Below, one piece after another: positions 7,540 through 13,439 of a stretch of 13,634 bases of DNA. Source of the stretch: Acidobacteriota bacterium. Lineage in GTDB: Bacteria > Acidobacteriota > Blastocatellia > Pyrinomonadales > Pyrinomonadaceae. Each line of letters begins with the position of its first letter. Position 1 is the stretch's first letter. Both the position numbers and the translations under genes were made by a program. The notes under the pieces are model-generated. The model had not been told where the DNA came from. It did not search any database and was given only the letters and a program-made list of their open reading frames with translations. The stretch lies in the NCBI GenBank assembly GCA_013698055.1, contig JACCVS010000811.1:1-13634 (forward strand), written 5' to 3'.

Positions 7540-8079
7540 GTGAGGGAACTGAAGAATAAGATCGGAACTTTAGCTGGAAAAGCCACACGCAAGCCCGAGA
7601 CAGTCGAGGTCGAGCGCAGCCTTGATAGTTTAAGCCATTTGCTCGACGGATTGTTTCGCATTCCGGGAACGAGTTGGCGCTTTGGCCTCGACTCCATCGT
7701 CGGTCTGATTCCGGGCGTGGGCGATGCGGCGACCTCGCTCGCTTCTTTCTACATTCTGGCGGCTGGCGTGCGTTACCGTGTTCCGAAAGTCACGCTCCTG
7801 CGGATGGGCATGAATATCGGCCTTGATTTCCTGTTCGGAGCGGTTCCGGTGGTCGGCGATGCGTTTGACTTCGTCTGGAAATCGAACGAGAGGAACATGG
7901 CGCTGATCCGCAAGCGCGCAACCGTCAAGTCAGCGGACGAAGCGAAGCAGGGAAGAAAGAGCGACTGGCTTTTCGTCGGCCTGATAATTCTCGTTTTAAT
8001 CGGTATGCTGGTCGGCTCAATCTTCCTGGCGGTTTATTTATTGAAGTTGATTGGTCAGGCTTTAGGTCTCTGGAATTAG
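7540..8079 (+). CDS. DUF4112 membrane protein
   Basis: This 179-residue protein starts at GTG with AGG 7 nt upstream, only 4 bp after the previous stop, so it is probably the third member of the HEAT/cyclophilin unit. Residues about 25-125 match DUF4112: a duplicated hydrophobic hairpin pattern with GLIPGVGDAAT (55-65) and its echo AVPVVGDAFDFVWK (101-114). A basic linker (about 117-140) leads to a strong C-terminal transmembrane helix (about 143-168). The family has no established function. The 3' end overlaps the convergent phosphatase gene by 18 bp, with the last codons read on both strands. The next possible start is Met89, well inside the domain, so the GTG is preferred. Confidence 0.85.
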   Translation: MRELKNKIGTLAGKATRKPETVEVERSLDSLSHLLDGLFRIPGTSWRFGLDSIVGLIPGVGDAATSLASFYILAAGVRYRVPKVTLLRMGMNIGLDFLFGAVPVVGDAFDFVWKSNERNMALIRKRATVKSADEAKQGRKSDWLFVGLIILVLIGMLVGSIFLAVYLLKLIGQALGLWN

Positions 8080-8673
8080 CTGACCTGTCATGAGGAAAGA
8101 GACAGCCTTCGCCGGTTGTTGCGTCTGATGCTGCATCCAGCGTTTGTAGTAATCTCCGATGTAATCCTTCATCCCGAACTGGAAGCGACTCATACCATAC
8201 TTCTTCGCTTCCTTCTTCGCCTGTTCCGAAGTCCAACCGTCATGTGAGATTCGATAGACGGCGATGATTGTGCCCGTGCGATCTTCCCCGTGATGGCAAT
8301 GAACAAAGACAGGCCAGTTTGAAGAATCATTAATAATCGCCAGAACTTTCTCGACCTGCTCGTCCTTGGGACGCTTCAGCCCCGGCAGTGGTACGCTGAA
8401 ATAATTCAGTCCAGCCGCACGCGCTTCCGCCTCTTCGGCGCTCGTTTGCTCATCTTCGCTGCGAAGATTAATGACGGTTTTGATCTTGAGCGCACGCAGC
8501 TTTTCAATTCCACCCTTCAAAGGCTGCGCGCCGCGATAGAATTGTTCGTTGACCTGATGAAAATTTGGGAGGACTTCTTCCTTCGCTTCGTGTGAGGACG
8601 CACCCAATGTTGCGGCGAGTAATATAACGGCAACTGAGATAGCTCTCAGCCTAACGAGTTGATCCCTCATCAT
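8062..8673 (-). CDS. Exported dual-specificity/tyrosine-phosphatase-like protein
   Basis: This 203-residue protein belongs to the Cys-based phosphatase superfamily (DSP/PTP-like, Siw14/PFA-DSP-like architecture). A signal peptide lies at about residues 1-27 (core ISVAVILLAATLGAS), so the enzyme should act outside the cytoplasm. The N-terminal NEQFYRGAQP (42-51) and GIEKLRALKIKTVINLR (55-71) are typical of the group. The catalytic P-loop is HC126HHGEDR132TG, a complete CX5R signature; Asp104 in GLKRPKDEQ is a candidate general acid. Substrates could be phosphoprotein, inositol phosphate or another phosphoester; the sequence does not decide. AGGAAGG lies 4 nt before the first ATG and 7 nt before the second, so either could be used. 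It follows the thioredoxin-like gene by 83 bp on the same strand and collides tail to tail with the DUF4112 gene. Confidence 0.88.
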   Translation of the reverse strand: MMRDQLVRLRAISVAVILLAATLGASSHEAKEEVLPNFHQVNEQFYRGAQPLKGGIEKLRALKIKTVINLRSEDEQTSAEEAEARAAGLNYFSVPLPGLKRPKDEQVEKVLAIINDSSNWPVFVHCHHGEDRTGTIIAVYRISHDGWTSEQAKKEAKKYGMSRFQFGMKDYIGDYYKRWMQHQTQQPAKAVSFLMTGQLIPET

Positions 8674-8756
8674 TCGACCTTCCTGTCTTGAGCGCTTCTC
8701 TTGATCGCGGGGCGAAATTAAGATGGGGGATGTTAGCCTTGTGCCGATGTCACATA

Positions 8757-9230
8757 CTATGCTGTTGCCGCTGCGTTGGCAAGCATTCGTTCCAGCGCCG
8801 AAGCAAGCATGTCGAGGCCGCGCTCACCTGCGGCGAAACTCTTGAGCTTGCCTTGGGCGTCGAACAAATAATACGCGGGGACGTAACCATTCTCGTTATG
8901 AAAAGCGTCGCGCAGTTTGTGCCCGTTATCAACCGCGCACGGCTCCGTGATGTCGTACTTGCTAATAGCCTCGCGCACCGCTTCGACATCCGTGTCCGCT
9001 TCGTAACGCGGCATATGGATGGCAATCACGCGCAAGCCCTCTTCGCGCCGCCCCTCGCGCCACTCGTTGACGCGCGGCATATTCTCTTTACATGTCCCAC
9101 AACTGACAGACCAGAAATGCACGAGCGTGGGATGCCCTTCGGCTTCCGCTTCGGCGTGCGCCTGCGTACTCCCAAACCATTCAGTTGCCCCGTCTAGCTT
9201 GGGCATCTCCGTTCCAATTCTCATTGGCAT
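8757..9230 (-). CDS. TlpA/thioredoxin-like protein, cytoplasmic
   Basis: This 157-residue protein has a thioredoxin fold of the TlpA/ResA/AhpC-TSA-like type. The redox site is FWSVSCGTCKENMP, with Cys44 and Cys47 (CGTC). The expected cis-proline is Pro118 in GYVPAYYLFD. No signal peptide or membrane anchor is present, unlike classical TlpA or ResA, so it probably acts in the cytoplasm as a thiol-disulfide reductant or oxidoreductase. A third Cys (Cys98) lies in EPCAVDNG. GAGG (9238-9241) stands 7 nt before the ATG. It lies directly downstream of ahpC on the same strand, separated by a fold-back repeat. I infer it may recycle oxidised AhpC, since no AhpF or AhpD is seen here. Confidence 0.87.
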   Translation of the reverse strand: MPMRIGTEMPKLDGATEWFGSTQAHAEAEAEGHPTLVHFWSVSCGTCKENMPRVNEWREGRREEGLRVIAIHMPRYEADTDVEAVREAISKYDITEPCAVDNGHKLRDAFHNENGYVPAYYLFDAQGKLKSFAAGERGLDMLASALERMLANAAATA

Positions 9231-9241
9231 AATAAAACCTC

Positions 9242-9314
9242 AGTGATGAGTAATAGGTGATAGGTGATAAGAGAAAAGCTCTTTCCTATAACCTATTACC
9301 CATCACCTATCACT
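9242..9314. repeat. Fold-back repeat built of GGTGATA/GGTAATA units
   Basis: Positions 9243-9264 can pair with 9285-9306 at 20 of 22 positions, with an inner stem AAGAG (9269-9273)/CTCTT (9279-9283) closing an AAAAG loop. The arms are made of 7-nt units of the type AGGTGAT, AGTAATA and GGTTATA. It fills the whole gap between the ahpC stop and the RBS of the thioredoxin-like gene. It looks like a copy of a dispersed intergenic repeat; I see no other copy in this window. Confidence 0.75.
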
Positions 9315-9317
9315 TTC

Positions 9318-9887
9318 TTACGCTTTAATCGTTTCCTGTCCCGGTTTCCATTCGGCCTGGCAGAGTCCGCCGGTCTGCAATGCCTGGATGACACGCAACG
9401 TTTCTTCGGCTGAGCGACCAATGTTGAGATCGTGAATCACCTTGTAGCGCAAGATGCCTTCGGGATCAATCACGAACAGCCCGCGAAGCGCAATGCCCTT
9501 GTCTTCGATCAGCACGCCGTAATCGCTCGCCACCTGCTTGGTCGAATCAGCCGCGAGCGGGTATTTAAGGTCGGCCACGCCGCCTTTGTCGCGCGGCGTC
9601 TGAATCCAGGCGCGGTGTGAAAAGACCGAATCGGTCGAGACGCCGATGATCTCAGCACCGATGCCCTGAAAATCTTCGTAGCGGTCGCTGAAAGTCGTCA
9701 GCTCCGTCGGGCAGACGAAAGTGAAATCGAGCGGGTAGAACAGGAGGACAACCCACTGTCCTTTATAGTCTGAGAGCTTGACGTTCTCTTTCAAGGTCTC
9801 AAGGTTCTTGGTGGAACCCATGTCGAAATCCGGCGCGGGCTGTCCGACCATCGCGCTTTCCCTTGCTGTTGCTGCTGTCGCTTGCAT
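9318..9887 (-). CDS. ahpC: Alkyl hydroperoxide reductase C / typical 2-Cys peroxiredoxin
   Basis: This 189-residue peroxiredoxin reduces H2O2, organic peroxides and peroxynitrite. The peroxidatic Cys59 lies in the signature PLDFTFVCP with Thr56; Arg134 (ALRGLFVID) completes the active site, and the resolving Cys176 is in GGLCQAEWKPG. The C-terminal YF motif is absent and GGLG is replaced by GGVA (102-105), so it should resist overoxidation more than eukaryotic forms. An ATG 4 codons upstream (9899) exists, but it lies against AAAAGG with no spacing. The inner ATG at 9887 has GGAGAGA with 6 nt spacing and is preferred. It follows perR by 99 bp on the same strand. No separate PerR box is visible in that gap, so it may depend on the perR promoter or on one I cannot see. 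The reducing partner is not fixed; the neighbouring thioredoxin-like protein is a candidate. Confidence 0.95.
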   Translation of the reverse strand: MQATAATARESAMVGQPAPDFDMGSTKNLETLKENVKLSDYKGQWVVLLFYPLDFTFVCPTELTTFSDRYEDFQGIGAEIIGVSTDSVFSHRAWIQTPRDKGGVADLKYPLAADSTKQVASDYGVLIEDKGIALRGLFVIDPEGILRYKVIHDLNIGRSAEETLRVIQALQTGGLCQAEWKPGQETIKA

Positions 9888-9890
9888 ATT

Positions 9891-9897
9891 TCTCTCC
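9891..9897 (-). promoter_or_regulatory. Ribosome binding site that decides the ahpC start
   Basis: GGAGAGA on the - strand; its GGAG core ends 6 nt before the ATG at 9887. It overlaps the codons that follow the alternative ATG at 9899, which argues against that longer start. Confidence 0.65.
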
Positions 9898-9986
9898 ATC
9901 CTTTTAAGTGCATTTTTCCATCAAACGCGCAGAATCCTAGAGCTTGTGCTGGGCGTTCTCAAACTTCATGAATTGCGGTTAGCTCT

Positions 9987-10397
9987 TCATTCCCGGCAGT
10001 CGGGGCATAATCCTCTGAGCGTCAGGTGAATAGATTCCGGCTTAAAACGCGTCTTGCGAATCGCCGCGCGCATGACATCGCTTGTGACCGTCAAATCAAA
10101 GTCAACCAGCTTGCCGCAAGCAGTGCAGAGCGCATGATCGTGCCTTGCCGTCTCGCGGTCGTAACGACTCGCGCCCGCACCGCCGAAGCTGATTTCATGC
10201 ACCAGCCCGGTCTCTCTCAGATATTTCAGCGAATTGTAGACGGTCGCGTAGCTGATCGAGGGCAGACGCTTGCGCGCCGCCTCGAATATCTCGCTCGCCG
10301 TCAAATGATTCTCGCTTTCGCGAATCACCTGAAGGACGGCTTCACGCTGCCGCGTAAGCGTCCGTGCGCCACCCTGATCTATGTCACTTGAATTCAT
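9987..10397 (-). CDS. perR: PerR-type peroxide-sensing repressor (Fur family)
   Basis: This 136-residue regulator has an N-terminal winged helix (recognition helix around SISYATVYNSLKYLRE, 47-62) and a C-terminal dimerisation domain. The five regulatory metal ligands of Bacillus PerR are all matched: His31, Asp80, His86, His88 and Asp99. Asp99 in KLVDFD is the residue that separates PerR from Fur, which has Glu there. The structural zinc site is complete: Cys91-x2-Cys94 and Cys131-x2-Cys134. By family knowledge, Fe2+-loaded PerR represses peroxide defence genes, and metal-catalysed oxidation of its histidines releases it from DNA. The frame stays open upstream to 10445, but that would run through the promoter. 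The ATG at 10397 has AGGTGA 7 nt upstream and is preferred. It heads the ahpC cluster and carries its own PerR box. Confidence 0.93.
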   Translation of the reverse strand: MNSSDIDQGGARTLTRQREAVLQVIRESENHLTASEIFEAARKRLPSISYATVYNSLKYLRETGLVHEISFGGAGASRYDRETARHDHALCTACGKLVDFDLTVTSDVMRAAIRKTRFKPESIHLTLRGLCPDCRE

Positions 10398-10414
10398 GGT
10401 TATTTCACCTGGAA

Positions 10415-10429
10415 TTAGAATAATTCTAA
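10415..10429. promoter_or_regulatory. PerR box (operator)
   Basis: TTAGAATAATTCTAA is a perfect 7-1-7 inverted repeat, differing from the Bacillus PerR box TTATAATNATTATAA at one symmetric position in each arm. It covers the -10 of the perR promoter, so bound repressor would block polymerase. Confidence 0.82.
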
Positions 10430-10445
10430 ATTGGTAATCTGTCAA
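10417..10445 (-). promoter_or_regulatory. perR promoter
   Basis: On the - strand, TTGACA (10445-10440) and TATTCT (10422-10417) are separated by exactly 17 nt. This is a perfect -35 and a 4-of-6 -10. Transcription would start near 10410, leaving a very short leader that begins at about the AGGTGA ribosome binding site (10410-10405). Confidence 0.72.
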
Positions 10446-10520
10446 CCGACGATAAATTGTAGCAAGGTCTATTCATCTCTGATTCGACGGCCAGCTTGCC
10501 GTAGCGAGCGAAAAAGCTAT

Positions 10521-10587
10521 CTACGAAGTCACACGAAACAACACGAAGCAAGCCACTGATTTCGTGTCGCTGCGTGTGACTTCGTGG
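10521..10587. repeat. Inverted repeat built of TTCGTG units
   Basis: CTACGAAGTCACACG (10521-10535) pairs with CGTGTGACTTCGTGG (10573-10587) with one mismatch. A nested stem is formed by ACACGAA (10541-10547) and TTCGTGT (10561-10567). The arms are built from the same TTCGTG/CACGAA word several times over. It lies between the SDR gene end and the perR promoter in a 219-bp gap, and may act as a transcription barrier or be a dispersed repeat copy. Confidence 0.7.
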
Positions 10588-10633
10588 ATTGTCCTTATTC
10601 TTCGCTGAGAATGAATAGCCCTGAATTTTCGGG

Positions 10634-10660
10634 GCAAGGCTTGTTCCTGCCTCTACAAAC
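10634..10660 (+). repeat. REP-like repeat, copy 1
   Basis: This copy contains CAAGGCTTGTTCCTGCC followed by TCTACAAAC. Its last 15 nt (CCTGCCTCTACAAAC) recur perfectly in inverted orientation at 11755-11769, on the other side of the SDR gene. It ends 5 bp before the SDR stop codon. Confidence 0.65.
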
Positions 10661-10664
10661 TGAT

Positions 10665-11735
10665 TTAGAGTTTTGGGTGCTGCGCGACGTATTCAACGAG
10701 TGCCCCAACATAATCATGAAAGGGCAGGCAGCGAATATTGTGGGTTGTAAGAATCTCGCTTGCGAGCGTCGTGTCATACGTCTGGTTGAGAAAGAAGTAG
10801 GGAACGCCGGACTGTGGTAGGCCAGTGATCTTCGAGGAGATACGCAGGGACAAACTTGAGCGCACCAGCCCGACAGGAAGCGTGAGGCGAGAGCCGCGAC
10901 CGACTAAAGCTCTGGCGATTGCTTCAAAGAGTTCATGAGTCGTGAGGGGGTTCGGATCGGCCAGTTGCAGCGTCGCACCGATTGCGCGCTCGTCTTTCAC
11001 GAGCGCGGTCAGCGCTTCGACGACGAAATCAACAGGCACCAGGTTGAGCGTCACCCGCAGGTTACCGATATTGACGAGCGAGAGCAGCGAGGGGTGTTTG
11101 AGCAGATAAAGAATCAGGTAGTAAACGCCGTCATACTTTGCCGTCTCGCCCGTGCGCGAATCACCGCAGACAACCGCAGGGCGATGAATCGTCACAGGCA
11201 GTTGTGTCTTAAGCGCTTCGACTTCCATCTCGGCCAGATACTTCGTCTCTTCGTAGAAATTGCGAAACCCGCTCTCATGCTGCAACTCGGTCTCAAGAAT
11301 CACTCCGGTGCGGAGTCCCGCGACATAACAGGTCGAGACATAATGATAGCGGCGCAGGTTGGGCAAGGTGAGCGCGAGCTTGTTGACGTTGCGCGTGCCT
11401 TCGACGTTGACGCTCATCGCCAGACCCTGCTCGACGGCGAGGTCATAGATGGCGGCGAGATGAAAAATTATAGTCGTCTCTTCCCGCGCTCTTTCGATTT
11501 CCAGGGGCGAGATACCTAAATCAGGTTGCGTAACGTCGCCTTCGATGAGACGAAAGTTATCCGCAGTAGCATTCGCTTCCTCCGCGATGTGTACTGCTTC
11601 TTCACGCGCACGTTCCATAAACGTTGGCTGCACGAGCAGGAGAAACCGCGCGCCTTCCCTCGCCAATCGCTTGACGAGACGCCCGGCGATGAAGCCGGGA
11701 AAGCCCGTGAGAAAGATTGTCTCATTCAAAGCCAT
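10665..11735 (-). CDS. SDR-family NAD(P)-dependent oxidoreductase (extended/thioester-reductase-like)
   Basis: This 356-residue protein has a full Rossmann fold of the extended short-chain dehydrogenase/reductase class. TGFPGFIA (10-17) is the dinucleotide loop. GDVT (66-69) and HLAA (92-95) are the usual adenine and nicotinamide contacts. The catalytic residues are Ser134/Thr135 in VSTCYVAG and Tyr161-x3-Lys165 in YEETK. The first strands and NVEGTRNV (110-117) resemble the male-sterility/fatty acyl-CoA reductase and thioester-reductase branch (NAD_binding_4) more than sugar epimerases. A lipid or acyl substrate is therefore plausible but not shown. A TTG start at 11780 would add 15 residues but would run through a repeat; the ATG at 11735 places the Rossmann strand at the usual distance. 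No good RBS precedes it. It lies 111 bp downstream of pepA on the same strand and is flanked on both sides by repeats. Confidence 0.88.
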   Translation of the reverse strand: MALNETIFLTGFPGFIAGRLVKRLAREGARFLLLVQPTFMERAREEAVHIAEEANATADNFRLIEGDVTQPDLGISPLEIERAREETTIIFHLAAIYDLAVEQGLAMSVNVEGTRNVNKLALTLPNLRRYHYVSTCYVAGLRTGVILETELQHESGFRNFYEETKYLAEMEVEALKTQLPVTIHRPAVVCGDSRTGETAKYDGVYYLILYLLKHPSLLSLVNIGNLRVTLNLVPVDFVVEALTALVKDERAIGATLQLADPNPLTTHELFEAIARALVGRGSRLTLPVGLVRSSLSLRISSKITGLPQSGVPYFFLNQTYDTTLASEILTTHNIRCLPFHDYVGALVEYVAQHPKL

Positions 11736-11754
11736 GCTTGAGATTGGAAACCAA

Positions 11755-11782
11755 GTTTGTAGAGGCAGGGCTTGTCTCAACC
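11755..11782 (-). repeat. REP-like repeat, copy 2
   Basis: On the - strand it reads GGTTGAGACAAGC, then CCTGCCTCTACAAAC. The last 15 nt are identical to copy 1 (10646-10660), but in opposite orientation. It lies 20 bp upstream of the SDR start. Confidence 0.65.
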
Positions 11783-11803
11783 AATGTTTTCCGCAAAGAA
11801 AGC

Positions 11804-11824
11804 GGGCAGGGACAAGACTTGGCC
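11804..11824 (-). repeat. REP-like repeat, copy 3
   Basis: On the - strand it reads GGCCAAGTCTTG then TCCCTGCCC, matching copy 1 (10631-10651) at 17 of 21 positions. With copy 2 it forms a closely spaced pair between SDR and pepA, and the sequence is itself partly palindromic. Confidence 0.55.
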
Positions 11825-11846
11825 TTATAGGTTTTGGCGGACAGTC

Positions 11847-13340
11847 TTAACTTCCACCGCAGACAAGCTCCACAAGCGTGCGGACTCCTGCGCCCGTCGA
11901 GCCTTTTGGGGCGTGGGCTTGCGTCTGGTCGTGCCATGATGTGCCTGCGATGTCCAAGTGTACCCAGGGAGTCTCTCCGGCGAACTTGCTCAAGAGAAGC
12001 GCGGCAGCGGTGGCGTCGGGGCGACCACCATAGTTTTTGAAGTCGGCGATGGTACTCTCAATGGGCTTTTTGTAGTCATCGCTGACGGGCATCCGCCACG
12101 CCGGTTCGCCCGCTCTCTCTGCCGATTGCATGACGCGGCCCGTCCATTCATCGTCTTTACTGAAGAGTCCCGTGCGGTGATCGCCGAGCGCGACGATGAT
12201 TGAGCCGGTGAGCGTCGCCAGATCAACGATGCGAGATGCGCCGAGCTGTTTGGCATAAGCAATCCCGTCAGCCAGAACCAGCCGCCCTTCAGCATCCGTG
12301 TCAACGACTTCAATCGTGTATCCGGCCAGGGTCTTGATAACATCGCCCGGTTTGATGGCTCTGCCTGAAGGCATGTTCTCGGCTGACGGGACGATGCCGA
12401 CGATGCGGCGTCGCGGCTTGAGTTGCGCGATGGCGCGCAACGCGCCGAGGACTGCAGCACCGCCAGCCATGTCGGTCTTCATCTCGTACATGTCAAGGCC
12501 GTGCTTGAGGGAGATGCCGCCCGTATCGAAGGTGATGCCTTTGCCGACGAATGCCCACAACTCATCGCTTGCGCTCATGCCTTCGGGTTCATAGCGAATC
12601 ACGATCAGCGCGGGGGGATTGTCCGAACCCTTGCCGACGCCCCAGAGTCCGCCCATCCCAAGCTCTTTAATCTCATTTGCATCAATCGTCTCGACCTGAA
12701 GATTGAATTCTTCGGCCATCAAAGCGGCGCGTCTGGCGAACTCAAGCGGCGGAAGCGTTCCGCCCGGCTCGTCTGCTAAAGCCCGCGTCCAGTTGACGGC
12801 TTCGGCCACGATGCGCCCGCGCTCAATCTCTTCGTGGAGCCTGGCGCTCCGTTCGGGAGTGATGATTGTCAGCTGCTCAAGCGGCGTTTCATCTTCGCGT
12901 TTCCGGTAAAAGGCGTTATCGTAAAGCCCCGTCAGAGCGCCTTCGACGAGGGCGCGCGTCATGTGCGCCGCGCTGTCGAGCGCTGGCATGATGAAATGTA
13001 AATGCTTGATGTGGCTTGCGCGCGCACGGCGCACGGCCATTGCGGCTGCGCGGCTGAAAGTCTTCGCGTCAAAATCAGCGTGCGCGCCGAGACCAATGAG
13101 AAGCAATCGCCGCGCGCTGTCACCGTTTAAGTTGGCCGCATGAAGAAGCAGCGAAGTCTCCGCTTCGCCTTTGAACTCGCCATCGCGGATCAGCTTGTCA
13201 ACGATTGGCTGTAGCTCGTCCCCCTGCGTTAGTCCTGCACGCGGCTCATCTGTGAAGATGCAAACGGCCACGGCTTCGCCTTCTGCGGGCGGCGCGAGTT
13301 CGGATTTGATCTCGATGCTTGGAGTAGTTTGATTTGTCAT
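11847..13340 (-). CDS. pepA: Leucyl aminopeptidase (M17), cytosol aminopeptidase
   Basis: This 497-residue enzyme releases N-terminal amino acids, preferring Leu, from peptides in the cytoplasm; family members are hexamers with two metal ions per active site. The N-terminal domain spans about residues 1-165 and the catalytic domain 170-497. All expected ligands are present at the spacing of E. coli PepA: Lys267, Asp272, Asp290, Asp349 and Glu351. The catalytic Lys279 and Arg353 are also present (VGKGITFDTGGISLK and TDAEGRLVL). The usual family signature begins NTDAEGRL; here the Asn is Asp347, a small deviation next to the metal site. Some members also bind DNA, but nothing here indicates that. 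No strong RBS precedes the ATG. It is divergent from the 5'-nucleotidase gene with a 99-bp gap, and the SDR gene follows it on the same strand. Confidence 0.95.
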   Translation of the reverse strand: MTNQTTPSIEIKSELAPPAEGEAVAVCIFTDEPRAGLTQGDELQPIVDKLIRDGEFKGEAETSLLLHAANLNGDSARRLLLIGLGAHADFDAKTFSRAAAMAVRRARASHIKHLHFIMPALDSAAHMTRALVEGALTGLYDNAFYRKREDETPLEQLTIITPERSARLHEEIERGRIVAEAVNWTRALADEPGGTLPPLEFARRAALMAEEFNLQVETIDANEIKELGMGGLWGVGKGSDNPPALIVIRYEPEGMSASDELWAFVGKGITFDTGGISLKHGLDMYEMKTDMAGGAAVLGALRAIAQLKPRRRIVGIVPSAENMPSGRAIKPGDVIKTLAGYTIEVVDTDAEGRLVLADGIAYAKQLGASRIVDLATLTGSIIVALGDHRTGLFSKDDEWTGRVMQSAERAGEPAWRMPVSDDYKKPIESTIADFKNYGGRPDATAAALLLSKFAGETPWVHLDIAGTSWHDQTQAHAPKGSTGAGVRTLVELVCGGS

Positions 13341-13362
13341 TGGCTCGCTCTGCGATGGCTGA

Positions 13363-13370
13363 AGTATAAT
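13363..13370. promoter_or_regulatory. Overlapping divergent -10 elements
   Basis: AGTATAAT reads TATAAT on the + strand (13365-13370) and ATTATACT, with TATACT, on the - strand. It is placed suitably for pepA (about 20 bp before its ATG) and 70 bp before the nucleotidase gene. Neither strand shows a good -35: the best on + is TTGGCT at 19 nt spacing. A second + candidate, TATAAG, lies at 13408-13413. Confidence 0.3.
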
Positions 13371-13439
13371 GCAGCCTCTCGAATTCGTCCTAACTATCAG
13401 CTTAATGTATAAGGTTATTCAGCCCCGGAGGAGTTCTTT

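Noticed and set aside
8688..9197. 169-residue open frame on + opposite the thioredoxin-like gene
   Set aside because: No domain is recognisable, and the - strand gene has a CGTC motif, a cis-Pro and a good RBS.
9242..9314. CRISPR-like or tandem repeat array
   Set aside because: The units are 7 nt and arranged as one inverted pair without spacers.
10398..10445. Longer perR start at 10445
   Set aside because: It would lie inside the -35 box of a strong promoter and read through the PerR box; the ATG at 10397 has a well-spaced AGGTGA.
10935..11519. 194-residue open frame on + opposite the SDR gene
   Set aside because: It lacks recognisable motifs, while the opposite strand has complete Rossmann and YxxxK motifs.
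11736..11780. Longer SDR start (TTG at 11780)
   Set aside because: The added residues are the translation of a repeat element and precede the normal Rossmann start.
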